Source: Ruminococcus flavefaciens FD-1 (GTDB lineage: Bacteria > Bacillota > Clostridia > Oscillospirales > Ruminococcaceae). Taken from it: a DNA stretch of 64,000 bases. Under the pieces are notes generated by a model. It did no database searches and was not told the origin of the DNA. It was given only the letters and a program-made list of their open reading frames with translations. Shown here one piece after another: positions 1-8,979 of the stretch. Each line of letters starts with the position of its first letter. Position 1 is the first letter of the stretch. Position numbers and translations under genes: made by a program. The stretch lies in assembly GCA_000174895.1 (NCBI GenBank), contig ACOK01000118.1:1-64000 (forward strand), given 5' to 3'.

Positions 1-3
1 TTG

Positions 4-51
4 CGCCTTCGGCGGTTTTTTATTATTTATTTAAAAGTAAACGCTGTTGCC
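4..51. repeat. 48-bp direct repeat, left copy
   Basis: These bases recur almost exactly at 1308-1355. Both copies start with a CCGCC/GGCGG hairpin followed by a T-run and continue into AT-rich sequence ending in GCTGTTGCC. The two copies flank the serine acetyltransferase gene. They look like a dispersed intergenic repeat that contains a rho-independent terminator. Confidence 0.7.
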
Positions 52-98
52 GTGTGCTCTTGTGCCTGTCTGCGTATGAATGTGGAGCATACGCAAAA

Positions 99-127
99 GT
101 GCACAGCCTGATGTAACAGCTGTGCAC
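99..127 (-). terminator. Intrinsic terminator of the acetyltransferase gene
   Basis: A perfect 9-bp inverted repeat (GTGCACAGC / GCTGTGCAC) lies just downstream of the minus-strand gene ending at 133. Read on the minus strand the stem is followed by TTTTGCG, a short U-tract. Confidence 0.65.
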
Positions 128-132
128 TGATA

Positions 133-1089
133 TCATATTACATAGAACCAGCTTTCTTCCTCGTCGAAGTCCTTCTTCTCCACAGGGTGTGAAGCGTCGT
201 ACTTGTATCTCAGCTCCTGATTCTTGATGCTGACCTTTGCGCCCTCGGGAACGGATTTTGTAATGAACGCATTACCGCCGATAACAGCGCCCTTTCCGAC
301 TATGGTATCGCCGCCGAGAATGGAAGCTCCCGAATATATGGTAACGTTATCCTCGATAGTTGGATGACGCTTGGTGTTTTTCAGAGACTGTCCGCCCCTT
401 GTGGAAAGCGCACCGAGAGTAACGCCCTGGTATATCTTTACATTATTGCCGATGATAGTGGTCTCGCCGACAACTATGCCTGTACCGTGGTCGATGAAGA
501 AGTACTTGCCGATGGTAGCGCCTGGATGGATGTCGATACCGGTTTTGCTGTGGGCGTACTCTGTCATGATTCTCGGAATAAGAGGAACTCCCAGCAGGAA
601 AAGCTCATGAGCGATACGGTTTACCAGTATAGCGTAAAGTCCGGGATAGGAGTAGATTATCTCATCCTTGTTGTATGCAGCAGGGTCGCCGTCGTAGGCA
701 GCCTGAACATCGGTCTCGATGAAAGCTCTGATCTTAGGGAGCTTGTTCATGAAATCGAAAGCTATCTCCTCCGCCCTCATGTTTATCTCAGTATCATTGA
801 GATCCACGTTTTTCTCATCATAGCGCAGAACGATGGATATCTGCTTGATAAGCTTAAAAACCACATCTTCAATGAGCATACCCATGTTATTCCTCAGCGT
901 ATAGACTCTGTAGTCCTTATTGCGGAAGTAACCGGGGAATATGATCTTTCTCAGCGATCCGACTATCTCCTTGATAGCCTCATCATCGGGGTGGTCGTAG
1001 GCTTTTACTTCGTCTATGGTTCGGCTCTCTTCAAAATCTCCGATAATATTTCTCGTGAGATCGTTGACTCTGTCCTCAAGCTTATGCAT
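133..1089 (-). CDS. cysE: Serine O-acetyltransferase (CysE/EpsC type)
   Basis: Acetylates L-serine from acetyl-CoA to O-acetylserine, the first step of cysteine synthesis in the cytoplasm. The 318-residue protein has an alpha-helical N-terminal half and a C-terminal left-handed beta-helix (about residues 185-290) of hexapeptide repeats, including GIDIHPGATIGK, the active-site-like FIDHGTG and IVVGETTIIG. It is longer than the short bacterial CysE forms and matches the EpsC-like family with a long N-terminal helical region. ATG at 1089 is preceded by GAGGTGAT. The gene stands alone with its own terminator, flanked by a 48-bp repeat. The family is secure; the gene name is by family analogy. Confidence 0.9.
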   Translation of the reverse strand: MHKLEDRVNDLTRNIIGDFEESRTIDEVKAYDHPDDEAIKEIVGSLRKIIFPGYFRNKDYRVYTLRNNMGMLIEDVVFKLIKQISIVLRYDEKNVDLNDTEINMRAEEIAFDFMNKLPKIRAFIETDVQAAYDGDPAAYNKDEIIYSYPGLYAILVNRIAHELFLLGVPLIPRIMTEYAHSKTGIDIHPGATIGKYFFIDHGTGIVVGETTIIGNNVKIYQGVTLGALSTRGGQSLKNTKRHPTIEDNVTIYSGASILGGDTIVGKGAVIGGNAFITKSVPEGAKVSIKNQELRYKYDASHPVEKKDFDEEESWFYVI

Positions 1090-1420
1090 ATTATCACCTC
1101 AGAAATATCTTACCATATTTCTCATACAAAGTCAATAGGCTTAATATGCAGGGCAGGCAACAGCATTTACTTTTTGGGGCGATTCATAATTCTTGCAAAC
1201 CATCCGTAAAGCATCGCTACTCTTGCTTTACTACTTTGTCAGGGGGACGCTGTCCCCCTCATTCACCCCCTGCAAGGGAGATAACATCCCCCTTGACCCC
1301 GGAATGCCGCCTTCGGCGGTTTTTTATTATTTATTTAAAAGTAAACGCTGTTGCCCTGTATGCAGGGGACAGGACAGCCACGCCTCCTGCAAAATGGATT
1401 TTCGTGTATGACGGCATAAA
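1090..1420. other. Intergenic region with GC-rich repeat
   Basis: No convincing gene. It holds the acetyltransferase promoter region, a GC-rich low-complexity patch with short C/G inverted repeats (about 1237-1305), the second copy of the 48-bp repeat (1308-1355) and that repeat's plus-strand hairpin with a T-run at 1306-1326. Short plus-strand reading frames here show no coding character. Confidence 0.6.
1306..1326 (+). terminator. Hairpin plus T-run inside the 48-bp repeat
   Basis: GCCGCC-TTC-GGCGG followed by six T residues, a textbook intrinsic terminator shape on the plus strand. No plus-strand gene ends here, so it may only be part of the repeat. Confidence 0.5.
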
Positions 1421-1446
1421 AAAGGGACGGTTATCTCCGTCCCTTT
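1421..1446 (-). terminator. Intrinsic terminator of the GGDEF gene
   Basis: Perfect inverted repeat AAAGGGACGG / CCGTCCCTTT. On the minus strand it is followed by a run of T, six bases beyond the stop codon of the GGDEF frame. Confidence 0.85.
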
Positions 1447-1451
1447 GATCG

Positions 1452-3340
1452 TTATTTGCGTCTGCCGGGCTTGGCAAGCTTCATATCGTACATTCTGAGG
1501 TCGCTTATCCTGAGAAATTCCTCGAGGCTGTCGCTGCTGTCGCCGTCGGTAAGATAGGTACCGTAACTGAGCTCAATCTTGTATGGCTTGTTGGAATTGC
1601 AGTTATACTTTCTGGCCAACTCCTCAAGCCTCTCGGTAAAGCGTTTCAGCTTCTTTTCGGAATATTCCGGAGCGAAAATGTAGAATTCATCACCGCCTGC
1701 ACGTCCTGCTATCTCGCCGGAATCACAGCACTTTGTGATAAGTTCTGCGGCAGTCCTGATAGCACGGTCGCCTTCGTGATGTCCGAATTCGTCATTGATG
1801 CGTTTCAGTCCGTCCATGTCAATGACCATAGTGCAGACTGTATGTCTCTCGTCCATAGAGCTTATGGATTCCCTTGAAAGCTCGTCGAAACCACGTCTGT
1901 TCAGCATTCCCGTAAGTCCGTCACGGATGCTGAGATTTTCCAGCGAACCTATGAGCTTGTTGATCCTGTCATTCTTCAGCAATGTTTCAAGAGTAAGGGA
2001 AATATTCAGTATCCACGCATTGTAGAACTCGGAGAATATATCCTTGCCTTTCATCTCGATAAGGGCGTACCCGAACATTCTCTCAGCACAGTGAGTGCTC
2101 ATGATGTAATAGAAATGCGCCTTTCCGATGAGACCTCGGGAACCAGCCTTGAGCCTCCGAAAACGTCGGAATTACGCTGATACTTTCCTTCCTTATCGAT
2201 CCATATAATGGGAGAAAATCTGCCAACAGGCGAAACATAGTCGCTGTCGTGGGAATATCTTCCACATTTATCCGTGTGCGACATCAGGAAAAACGACGAG
2301 AATTCACCGAAATTATCGAAATAGTTGTTGAGGATATCGTCGAGCATATCAACATTCGTAACTTTATTCAGCCTGAGCATACAGGATTCCATATCCGTAA
2401 GGTAGCCGTTCATGTCTCTGTTCATGGCATAAAGCTGGTTTACCTTTTCGGCCTCGTCGACATAGTCCAGTTTTTCGCATCCGCACGACTGCGCAAGGAT
2501 AAGCTTCGGTCTGACAAAAAGATCATGCCCGGTGTCTCGTTCCTCGCTTATGTCCATGATAAGACTGATAGCCTTATCAGCGATGATCGCCCTTTCTCTT
2601 GTAACGGATGAAAGATGAGGCAGAAAATCCTGACCTTCAACAGTTCCGTCATAGCCTGATACCGCAATATCCTCAGGAACTCTGACTCCACGCTTCTTCA
2701 TAGCAGTGATAAGGGAAATAGCCATGTAATCGTTGGAGCATATGATAGCTTCTGGGCGTTCCTCCAGCGAGAGGAAATAGTCCGCAGCCTGTTCGCCCTT
2801 GAAGAACCAGAAATCGCCCTCAAACAAACCTGCGCCGTCTTCGGGCAGTCCGTTTTCCTTCATGACAGTTCTGAATTCATTCAGACGTATCTTGGCATCT
2901 TCATGGGTGAGATATCCTGCCATTAAGCCGATCTTTGTGAAATGATGGTCTTTGATAAAATGCTCTGTAAGCGCTCTTATACCGAACGCATCATCGTACT
3001 CAATATTATAGAAACCTTCTACCTTGCTGGTGATGGACACAACAGGGCATTCCGCCCCTCTCAGCTTTTCAATTATTCTTTCAGCCAGACCTTCAACATT
3101 GTAGCCTTCACCATCAAAAATAATACCGTCATAAGGCTTGAGGTCAATATACTTAATAATATCAAATTCATATTTTCCGTACTGAGCGTATTTTTCGCCT
3201 ATATTTCCCAGTGCATTGAAATACACCAGATTAACTCCGTACATTTCGGCAGCCTCATTGAGAGCCGCACAAAGTCCCTGTCTGTATCTGCTTGTAAGCT
3301 GACAGCCGAAAACCGCAATAGTCTTCAAGGAATTGATCAT
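1452..3340 (-). pseudogene. LacI-type sensor fused to GGDEF diguanylate cyclase, frameshifted
   Basis: The upstream frame (to 2099) encodes a sugar-binding LacI/Peripla_BP-like domain (about residues 8-290) without a DNA-binding HTH, then a linker. The downstream frame (2102 to 1452) encodes the GGDEF domain with RDGLTGMLNRRGF and the intact RAGGDEF signature, so it should make cyclic di-GMP. The two frames meet in an ATGA overlap. However, the downstream frame reads back upstream of its ATG as KAHFYYIM, which joins sensibly to SSER of the first frame if one G is added in the GG run near 2125. A one-base deletion (or sequencing error) in a single gene is therefore likelier than two coupled genes. 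Start chosen at ATG 3340, seven bases after GGGGTGA. Confidence 0.75.
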
Positions 3341-3583
3341 CCAATTCACCCCGCATACTCTAAGTATACTACATATTATACCACCGGTTTACTAATTTGT
3401 CAACAAGCTTATGGAAGAAATTGCTGTTTTTATGTAAAGATTTTGCGCTTTTTTGTCTATCTGCAATAAATATGTACAATTTCTTTGCCAGGGGTGATTT
3501 TAAAATTAAAACCAAAATATTTTTATCCATCCCTTGGATTGATGACGTAAATTTGATATAAAAATTTAGCATTATTTATAAAG

Positions 3584-3659
3584 TGGGATGTAGCCAAGCG
3601 GTAAGGCAACAGACTTTGACTCTGTCATCTCGTGGGTTCGAATCCCGCCATCCCAACCA
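3584..3659 (+). tRNA. tRNA-Gln (anticodon TTG)
   Basis: Complete cloverleaf: acceptor stem TGGGATG/CATCCCA, D-arm, anticodon stem ACAGA/TCTGT around loop CTTTGAC giving anticodon TTG, T-arm with GGTTCGAATCC, discriminator A and encoded CCA. It marks the left edge of the accessory region, and tRNA 3' ends are frequent integration sites. No second copy of its 3' end was seen in the window. Confidence 0.95.
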
Positions 3660-3664
3660 AATCG

Positions 3665-3717
3665 AAAGACTGACAAACGGCTATTTTATGGCTAAAAGTG
3701 TTAGTCTTTTATTTTTT
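3665..3717 (+). terminator. Terminator after tRNA-Gln
   Basis: An 11-bp inverted repeat (AAAGACTGACA / TGTTAGTCTTT, one mismatch) is followed by TTATTTTTTAT, directly downstream of the tRNA. Confidence 0.75.
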
Positions 3718-3759
3718 ATATACGTCTGAATGAAATCTATATGAGAGTTTATTGAGAGT

Positions 3760-3954
3760 TTATATCTTTACCTTTTTACTCTCACGATCAATCCACTCAG
3801 ATATTTTATCGGCCCGTATGTAATAACTCCTGCCTATTCTGAAGGAAGGAAAGTCTCTGCGCCTGCAAAGCTCATAGGCAGTAGTTTTACTACAATTCAA
3901 ATACTTAACTAAGTCTTTGGGTTTCATAACTTCCGGAAGTTCAATCATACTCAT
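3760..3954 (-). CDS. Excisionase-family DNA-binding protein (Xis-like)
   Basis: A 64-residue MerR/excisionase-type winged HTH protein: MKPKDLVKYLNCSKTTAYEL forms the helix-turn-helix and SFRIGRSYYIRADKISEWI the wing and last helix. Members direct tyrosine integrases towards excision of integrated elements. The second ATG (3948) has better spacing from AAAGGA than the first. In Tn916-like elements xis adjoins int, but here the next gene is tRNA-Gln and no integrase follows. It is therefore probably a leftover of an element that lost its integrase, or it serves an integrase elsewhere. Confidence 0.8.
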   Translation of the reverse strand: MSMIELPEVMKPKDLVKYLNCSKTTAYELCRRRDFPSFRIGRSYYIRADKISEWIDRESKKVKI

Positions 3955-4119
3955 TTTCCTTTCACTTTATATAATAATGTTAGTTTCAGCGCTGCATCGC
4001 AGCAATATCGCTGTTACCGTAAATCTATCTTTTCTCTTTGCTTTATTATACTGTTTTTACCGCACAAAAGTAATCACCACAACCACCTAAATTTCGGAGT
4101 TGAAACTGTGCAGAACCGA

Positions 4120-4221
4120 CTAATACCTGTTTGCGTCGGCTTTACCTGCGGCAAAACATAAGCTCATTACAAATACACCGATAATACCGCCTCCAAAAAG
4201 TCCTAAAATAAATCTTATCAT
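4120..4221 (-). CDS. Tiny membrane protein, DUF3789-like
   Basis: A 33-residue protein, essentially one glycine-rich hydrophobic helix (FILGLFGGGIIGVFVMSLCF) followed by AAGKADANRY. This matches the small DUF3789-type proteins I know from conjugative elements of Clostridia; the role is unknown. ATG at 4221 overlaps the TAA of the gene before it (TAATG), and GAAGGAGGG lies upstream. It is the last gene of a three-gene overlapping cluster. Confidence 0.7.
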   Translation of the reverse strand: MIRFILGLFGGGIIGVFVMSLCFAAGKADANRY

Positions 4222-4367
4222 TATTTCAGCCCTCCTTCTGATGCTGCACTCTTACCGCAGCATTTATTTTTTATAGTTTCCTGCTGATCAATTAGCTTTT
4301 TACTTTGTTTCAAGAAAAGCATTACAAGGTCACGCATATATTCAAACTGACCGTATTTTTTCATCAT
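4221..4367 (-). CDS. Small hypothetical protein of the mobile element
   Basis: A 48-residue basic helical protein, MMKKYGQFEYMRDLVMLFLK..., ending in KCCGKSAASEGGLK. AAAGGAG lies before ATG 4367. Its start lies inside the end of the Cys-rich gene (26-nt overlap) and its stop overlaps the next start by one base. Such tight overlaps support real translation. The function is not recognised. Confidence 0.6.
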   Translation of the reverse strand: MMKKYGQFEYMRDLVMLFLKQSKKLIDQQETIKNKCCGKSAASEGGLK

Positions 4368-4557
4368 GTTTCTCCTTTACGCATTTATATTTAGTACATA
4401 GGATCAGTCCTGATTCTGAGTTTGCCCAGACACATCCTCTGCACTTATATCCGGGTTTTAGTTTAGCTGTTTTAAGCCGTTTTCTCAGCTCGTCCCAGCT
4501 AATGTTTTTAGGCAAATTATCGACCTCCGATCTGATTTGGATATAACGTAAATGCAT
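4342..4557 (-). CDS. Small Cys-rich protein, possible zinc binder
   Basis: A 71-residue protein with a C-terminal CxxC...CxxxxC arrangement (CRGCVWANSESGLILCTKYKC), resembling a small zinc-binding knuckle, preceded by a basic helix (WDELRKRLKTAKLKPG). It is first in the three-gene overlapping cluster that ends with the DUF3789-like gene. The family is not recognised; small proteins of this type are common in integrative elements. Confidence 0.6.
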   Translation of the reverse strand: MHLRYIQIRSEVDNLPKNISWDELRKRLKTAKLKPGYKCRGCVWANSESGLILCTKYKCVKEKHDEKIRSV

Positions 4558-4582
4558 AATTGTTCTTATGCACTTGCGTTAT

Positions 4583-4610
4583 ATCTGCGCCTGTTTAATC
4601 AGGCGCAGAT
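4583..4610. terminator. Perfect hairpin upstream of the small-gene cluster
   Basis: ATCTGCGCCTG / CAGGCGCAGAT, an 11-bp perfect stem with a six-base loop. It lies between regulator block copy 1 and the small-gene cluster. It could be a terminator or a recombination/RNA element; the T-tract is weak. Confidence 0.45.
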
Positions 4611-5169
4611 CAAAATAACTCTTAGCCTTCGTCTGATCCATTAGTATCAGACATTTTGTGATATTTGCACCCGCCCCGTCACATCGGAACAGTAAGAACG
4701 GTCATCAGCTTCATGACCTCATGGAAGTCTCATCCCTCTATGGTTCGCATAGAGCCGCCATCATTGGTTGTGTCTGTGACTTGACGGAAGTATCATTATA
4801 GTACCTGCTTTCATCGCCTTACAGAGAACTGCTCTGCATTCTGAAACATCATATACATTGCTCCACCAACTAAACCTTGCCTTCAAATGCTTGACATAAA
4901 GAAAAATTCTCAGCGTCAGAAAAACTTGAAATGCGTCAGCATTTCTGCGTTTTCCTTCCTTGATAATTTTCCTCTCTGTCTTCGCCTTTTTGACAATGTT
5001 TAATTGGCGGTGCAATACCGCAAGCGTATGGTTTCTTTGGCTGCCTGATTTTAGTCCGGCACAGGTTCAAAGTATTCTTACTGCTGCTATTCTGTTTTCA
5101 AGATTCTGTGTAAAGGCTTAAATCCCCCCTACATAAATACAGCCCACGAAAACAGGATCTCTCAGCAAC

Positions 5170-5592
5170 TCATCTGATAATTTCAGCGATTTTAACAATC
5201 CAGAATGAGACAGTCCGCTGCGGTATTGATAATTTTGACGAAATATCTTTCTGATAGTATCCAAGCACTTTATACATATAGAAAGCTTTTCTCATTACAG
5301 GCGGAACTTCCATAAGTCTGTGGTACTTTTCATCGCTGTCAATAAGTTCAGCCCAGTAATTCTCTAAATATGTATCTGAGTGATCGTCATATGCTACATC
5401 TGCTGCATATTCAGGCTCTGCAAGCAAAGTTGTTCTCCTGTAAAATGCTCTGTCCAGATTGAACATCTTAACGTCGTATTCCCTGATAGCGGCTATCTGC
5501 TCATCAGTCATACCGCTTTCCCGGTAAATTTTCTCCTTTTTGTCCCATAATTCCTTGAATTTCTTTTCTTCTGCTGCATGATTATATGCCAT
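5170..5592 (-). CDS. Sigma-70 region 4-like HTH protein of Tn916-type module (copy 1)
   Basis: A 140-residue protein starting MAYNHAAEEKKFKELW and ending in a sigma region 4-like HTH (VLGYYQKDISSKLSIPQRTVSFWIVKIAEII). Size and position resemble Orf7 of Tn916-type elements, which helps activate conjugation genes. ATG 5592 follows GGAGGATAAA; a longer frame reaching to 5634 has no ribosome site. Two further copies (19922-20344, 48020-48442) differ by a few residues. The order XRE, zinc ribbon, sigma-like, then xis matches an ICE regulatory end. Confidence 0.75.
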   Translation of the reverse strand: MAYNHAAEEKKFKELWDKKEKIYRESGMTDEQIAAIREYDVKMFNLDRAFYRRTTLLAEPEYAADVAYDDHSDTYLENYWAELIDSDEKYHRLMEVPPVMRKAFYMYKVLGYYQKDISSKLSIPQRTVSFWIVKIAEIIR

Positions 5593-5793
5593 TTTTTTAT
5601 CCTCCGTTTTGATTGATTTTTGTTCTTGGATCAAAACGAAGGACTATGGATATTTTGCAGCTAAACAAAGCCATTTTCCCGATAAAAACATAAGACCCCA
5701 TTCTGCTTTTAAAGCAGAACAGGGCAAAAAAATAAGAGTCTGACTCGCTTTAAAAGCTTGTCAAACTCCTACTCGTTACTTAATCGGTGGTGT

Positions 5794-6150
5794 TCATACT
5801 AAGTCTTCATATGTAATTTTTACTTTCATTCTGCACTTCCAGCATTTTAGGCAACACCGCACAAAGCCCGCCTGACGGCTTTGCACTGAATCTGCGGACA
5901 TATTTTCCGTCATCTTGCACAGAAATCCCTTGACATACGATGGTATGCCTGCGGAATTTCTATACAATCTGACGAAAAAATCTGTCGGCGCATCTTCAGC
6001 ACAAGCTTTGTGCGGTATTGCCTTTATTCTTATCGCCGGATAGCATCCGATAGGTCCGATATCACTTAGCGGATCTCTGTAATAGCAGATGTAATCGAAC
6101 AATCTGCCTTCACAGTACGGACATCAGTATTTCTTCTTGTTTAAAATCAT
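5794..6150 (-). pseudogene. Zinc-ribbon protein, broken by nonsense codon and MITE (copy 1)
   Basis: The intact 59-residue version in copies 2 and 3 starts MILNKKKYRCPYCEGR and ends CWKCRMKVKITYEDLV, with two CxxC pairs that should hold one zinc ion. Here the codon after KKKY is TGA instead of CGA (near 6125). In addition, a 173-bp MITE plus a 4-bp duplication (177 bp, 59 codons without stop) is inserted in frame between RIK and CWKC. The remaining open frame from an internal Met is unlikely to be functional. Confidence 0.8.
5850..6022. mobile_element. 173-bp MITE, copy 1
   Basis: Terminal inverted repeats GGCAACACCGCACAAAGC (left) and GCTTTGTGCGGTATTGCC (right), flanked by TTTA duplications (5846-5849, 6023-6026). 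The uninterrupted sequence in the other two module copies has a single TTTA, which proves the insertion. It has no transposase, so a full-length element elsewhere must mobilise it. A second copy is at 17314-17486. Confidence 0.9.
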
Positions 6151-6223
6151 GTTTTTCCCTCTCTCTTTTAGCTTTGCAGCTAAACATATATTCAATAATT
6201 TTTGCGACCGCAGCCGCAAAAAA

Positions 6224-6595
6224 TTATTGTTCATTTTGTCGGAGATATTTGATAAATCTCTCCCAGTCTTTATCCGTGGCAGAAGCATCACGGGCAGCCC
6301 TTATCGCCTTAACAGCACTTTTATTGGACTGGAGATACTCTGTTATATCAGGACTGAGCTGCCCTGACGCTTCAGCGTACAGATCATAAAAGATGTTTGT
6401 TTCTTCCATAGTCAACTCAAATACCTCTATCATCTTTTTTATCAGCCGAAGATCAGGGCATCTTCTTTTTCCATGCTCAATCTGGCTAAGATACGGTACT
6501 GATACTCCCAGTATCTTTGCGAGTTCCTGACTCTGGAGTTTCTTTTTTCGTTTCTTTTCGGAAATGAACTGACCGAGATCAGTTTTTGAGTTCAT
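6224..6595 (-). CDS. XRE-family transcriptional regulator (copy 1)
   Basis: A 123-residue cytoplasmic repressor-like protein. The N-terminal HTH_3 domain (about residues 10-65: LQSQELAKILGVSVPYLSQIEHGKRRCP) is followed by a helical C-terminal region rich in acidic and aromatic residues. It heads the regulator block, like the repressor of Tn916-type elements, and is transcribed towards the zinc-ribbon and sigma-like genes. Paralogues at 20799-21170 and 48897-49268 differ mainly in the recognition helix: copy 2 reads ILGITVAYYSQIEHG, suggesting altered operator choice. Confidence 0.85.
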   Translation of the reverse strand: MNSKTDLGQFISEKKRKKKLQSQELAKILGVSVPYLSQIEHGKRRCPDLRLIKKMIEVFELTMEETNIFYDLYAEASGQLSPDITEYLQSNKSAVKAIRAARDASATDKDWERFIKYLRQNEQ

Positions 6596-6637
6596 TTATT
6601 GGTGGAGTTAGTCCTTTCGTGTTATTCTGCTATTTCA

Positions 6638-8923
6638 TCATTCAAGTTTAAGCAGCTTCTTCTGTATAGCCAGGGCATCAAGATTTGTCACACCGTCGCC
6701 GTCCATATCAGCATTTTTGCTGCCCTGTTCAGTCAGCTTGTACTTTGATGGATTTGCTATAGTCTGCATGATCAGTACAGCATCTGACATATCTATTCGG
6801 CCATCACCGTTGGAATCGCCTGTTTTTTCGGAAATCAAAGCCTCAAAATTGGTATTGTACTTTATTGCATATTCTTCAGCTTTTGAACCTGTATAGCCTC
6901 TTATAACGCCTTTAAATACTCCCTCTTCAAACGATGTGAAAAAAGTCTCGATTTCATCCCCGTTTTCATCACAGATAATCGTATCAGGATTCATGAATAT
7001 TATAGTTTCAAGTTGAGTGCAGGCGAAAAATGTGTCTTCTCTTATCTTTTCAACGGATGAAGGAATCTTAACTTCTTTAAGCTTTTTGCAATGTGTAAAT
7101 GCTCCGTCAATATTTGATACAGCATCAGGAATAGTGATATTTTCAAGCTCTGTACAGTATGAAAAAGCACATTCACCGATAGAATTTACATTATCCGGTA
7201 TTATTGCAGAAGTAAAACGGCAGTTATAAAATGCACGTTCTCCTATTTCTGTTAAACTTTCAGGAAGAATAAGGGATTCAATCTGACATCCAAAGAACGC
7301 ATCTGAACCGATTCTTTCTAAACCATCAGGGAAATTTATTGTTTTAAGATTGATACATTTATAAAAAGCATTGTCACTTATCGACTTTATTCCTTTTGGT
7401 AACGATACTGAGGTTAAATCCTCAAGTCCGATAAAGACATCTTTTCCAATGCTTGTTATGCCATCCTCAACTATAATTGTTTGTATATCCGCTCTTCTGC
7501 TTGACCATGGTGCACTTTCTGTAAGATCAGGTATTTCGCCTTCTCCGCTGAGTGTAAGCACTCCGTCTGCATCAAGTGTCCATTTTATGTTTTCGCTGTA
7601 GTTTCCACTTAATGGAGTTTCCAGATCATCAAGTGCGATAAAAGGAATGTTCAATTCTTTAGCATAAATTTCAGCTTCTGTTCCTTTATAGCCTTTTATT
7701 GTAAAATTGTCTTTCAACGGAACAGATGCTGGTATTTTTCCCCATTCTGCTACAATAACACCTTTTGGCTCTCGGTAAGCACCAAATATCTTGATATTTT
7801 TAGGTATAGTCAATTCGTTAACTTCGTCAAAGTTCATGTTATAAAGTGCTTTTATCACAGATACTGATTCAGGGATACCTAAATTGGAGAAATCAATCAT
7901 ATAGTCCATAGTCAATATCTCTGTATTATCACCGAAAGAAAAGTTTTTTACTTCTGCAAATCCTCCATATAACCAGCTTGAAGGTTCTTTTATATTCAAG
8001 AATACTGTTTCCGCTTTTGCCGAATCAAAGACATTTCCGAAAGTTCTAAGATAAGGACAGTCAATTATAACATCTTTTAAAGATGTACAGTTACCAAATG
8101 CTTTATATCCGATATATTTTAATCCTGAAGGGAAATTAACAGCTGTCAATTCCGAGCAATTAAGAAATGCATATGGATATATTGTTTCTATAGTTTCCGG
8201 TAGATCAACAGATGCTATATCTGTCTCACTAAAAGCACCGATATCTATAGATTTAACGAAATGCCCATCAATTTCGGAGGGGATTTTCACCTCTTTATCT
8301 GCACCTTTATATTCGGTTAAAGACAAAGAATCATCCGGCAATACTGTAAAAACTAATCCATTTTTCTCTATATCAGTTTTTTCTTTAATAGCTGTGTCAA
8401 TTAATTCAGAGTATTCTATTTCCCCTTCGTTATTGTAATTCTGAATATATAGACCGTTGCTGTTATAGATTATTGCAGAACTTTTAGTGTCATCAAGCCA
8501 GTACTCATTACAGATATCAGGTTCGTCAATATGACTTATATCAGGTACAGTAAGCAATGATGGGAATTCATATTCGTAATAATCATTAATACTACCATTA
8601 TAAAAAAGAAAATCTTCAGGATTAACGATATGTTTGTATTTTTCGGCTTGTTCAACAGTAATACGATTTCCGACATCATATCCGGCAAGAATAGCTCTTG
8701 CTCTATTACACACAATAGTATCTTCAGCTCGTGTCTCCGTATCATATATGAAATGACAAAGTTCCTGTTCTTTTTCAGTCAGTGAATCATAATCTGTTAT
8801 GCAAAGGTCGTATTTAAGAAACTTGTTCCATAGTTCAGTTTCTTCATCAGCTGCAATCGCAGTAAACGGAATAGCTGATGTCATCATGACTCCTGAGATA
8901 AGAATTGATATTGCTTTTTTCAT
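6638..8923 (-). CDS. Secreted BspA-like leucine-rich-repeat protein with C-terminal dockerin
   Basis: About 761 residues: signal peptide (MKKAISILISGVMMTSAIPFTAIAA), a unique region, then BspA/TpLRR repeats of the type L..I...AF..C..L..I..P (about 210-300 and 480-680), then a type I dockerin (GDSNGDGRIDMSDAVLIMQ ... DMDGDGVTNLDALAIQKKL) with two calcium loops. It should be displayed outside the cell, attached through a cohesin. ATG 8923 is preferred to 8929 for spacing from the GGAG site. Its LRR half is nearly identical to that of the gene at 49311, while the N-terminal halves differ. Confidence 0.85.
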   Translation of the reverse strand: MKKAISILISGVMMTSAIPFTAIAADEETELWNKFLKYDLCITDYDSLTEKEQELCHFIYDTETRAEDTIVCNRARAILAGYDVGNRITVEQAEKYKHIVNPEDFLFYNGSINDYYEYEFPSLLTVPDISHIDEPDICNEYWLDDTKSSAIIYNSNGLYIQNYNNEGEIEYSELIDTAIKEKTDIEKNGLVFTVLPDDSLSLTEYKGADKEVKIPSEIDGHFVKSIDIGAFSETDIASVDLPETIETIYPYAFLNCSELTAVNFPSGLKYIGYKAFGNCTSLKDVIIDCPYLRTFGNVFDSAKAETVFLNIKEPSSWLYGGFAEVKNFSFGDNTEILTMDYMIDFSNLGIPESVSVIKALYNMNFDEVNELTIPKNIKIFGAYREPKGVIVAEWGKIPASVPLKDNFTIKGYKGTEAEIYAKELNIPFIALDDLETPLSGNYSENIKWTLDADGVLTLSGEGEIPDLTESAPWSSRRADIQTIIVEDGITSIGKDVFIGLEDLTSVSLPKGIKSISDNAFYKCINLKTINFPDGLERIGSDAFFGCQIESLILPESLTEIGERAFYNCRFTSAIIPDNVNSIGECAFSYCTELENITIPDAVSNIDGAFTHCKKLKEVKIPSSVEKIREDTFFACTQLETIIFMNPDTIICDENGDEIETFFTSFEEGVFKGVIRGYTGSKAEEYAIKYNTNFEALISEKTGDSNGDGRIDMSDAVLIMQTIANPSKYKLTEQGSKNADMDGDGVTNLDALAIQKKLLKLE

Positions 8924-8979
8924 AAACATCTCTCCTTTGTATTTTAATTTGTTTTACTGAGAAGATATCCCTCCTCATA

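Noticed and set aside
364..1209. 281-codon plus-strand frame opposite the acetyltransferase gene
   Set aside because: Antisense shadow of a clearly conserved enzyme gene.
4761..5015. 84-codon minus-strand frame in the regulator block (also 19514-19768 and 47612-47866)
   Set aside because: It is repeated because the whole block is duplicated. The few differences between copies change amino acids, it has no good ribosome site, and plus-strand frames overlap it.
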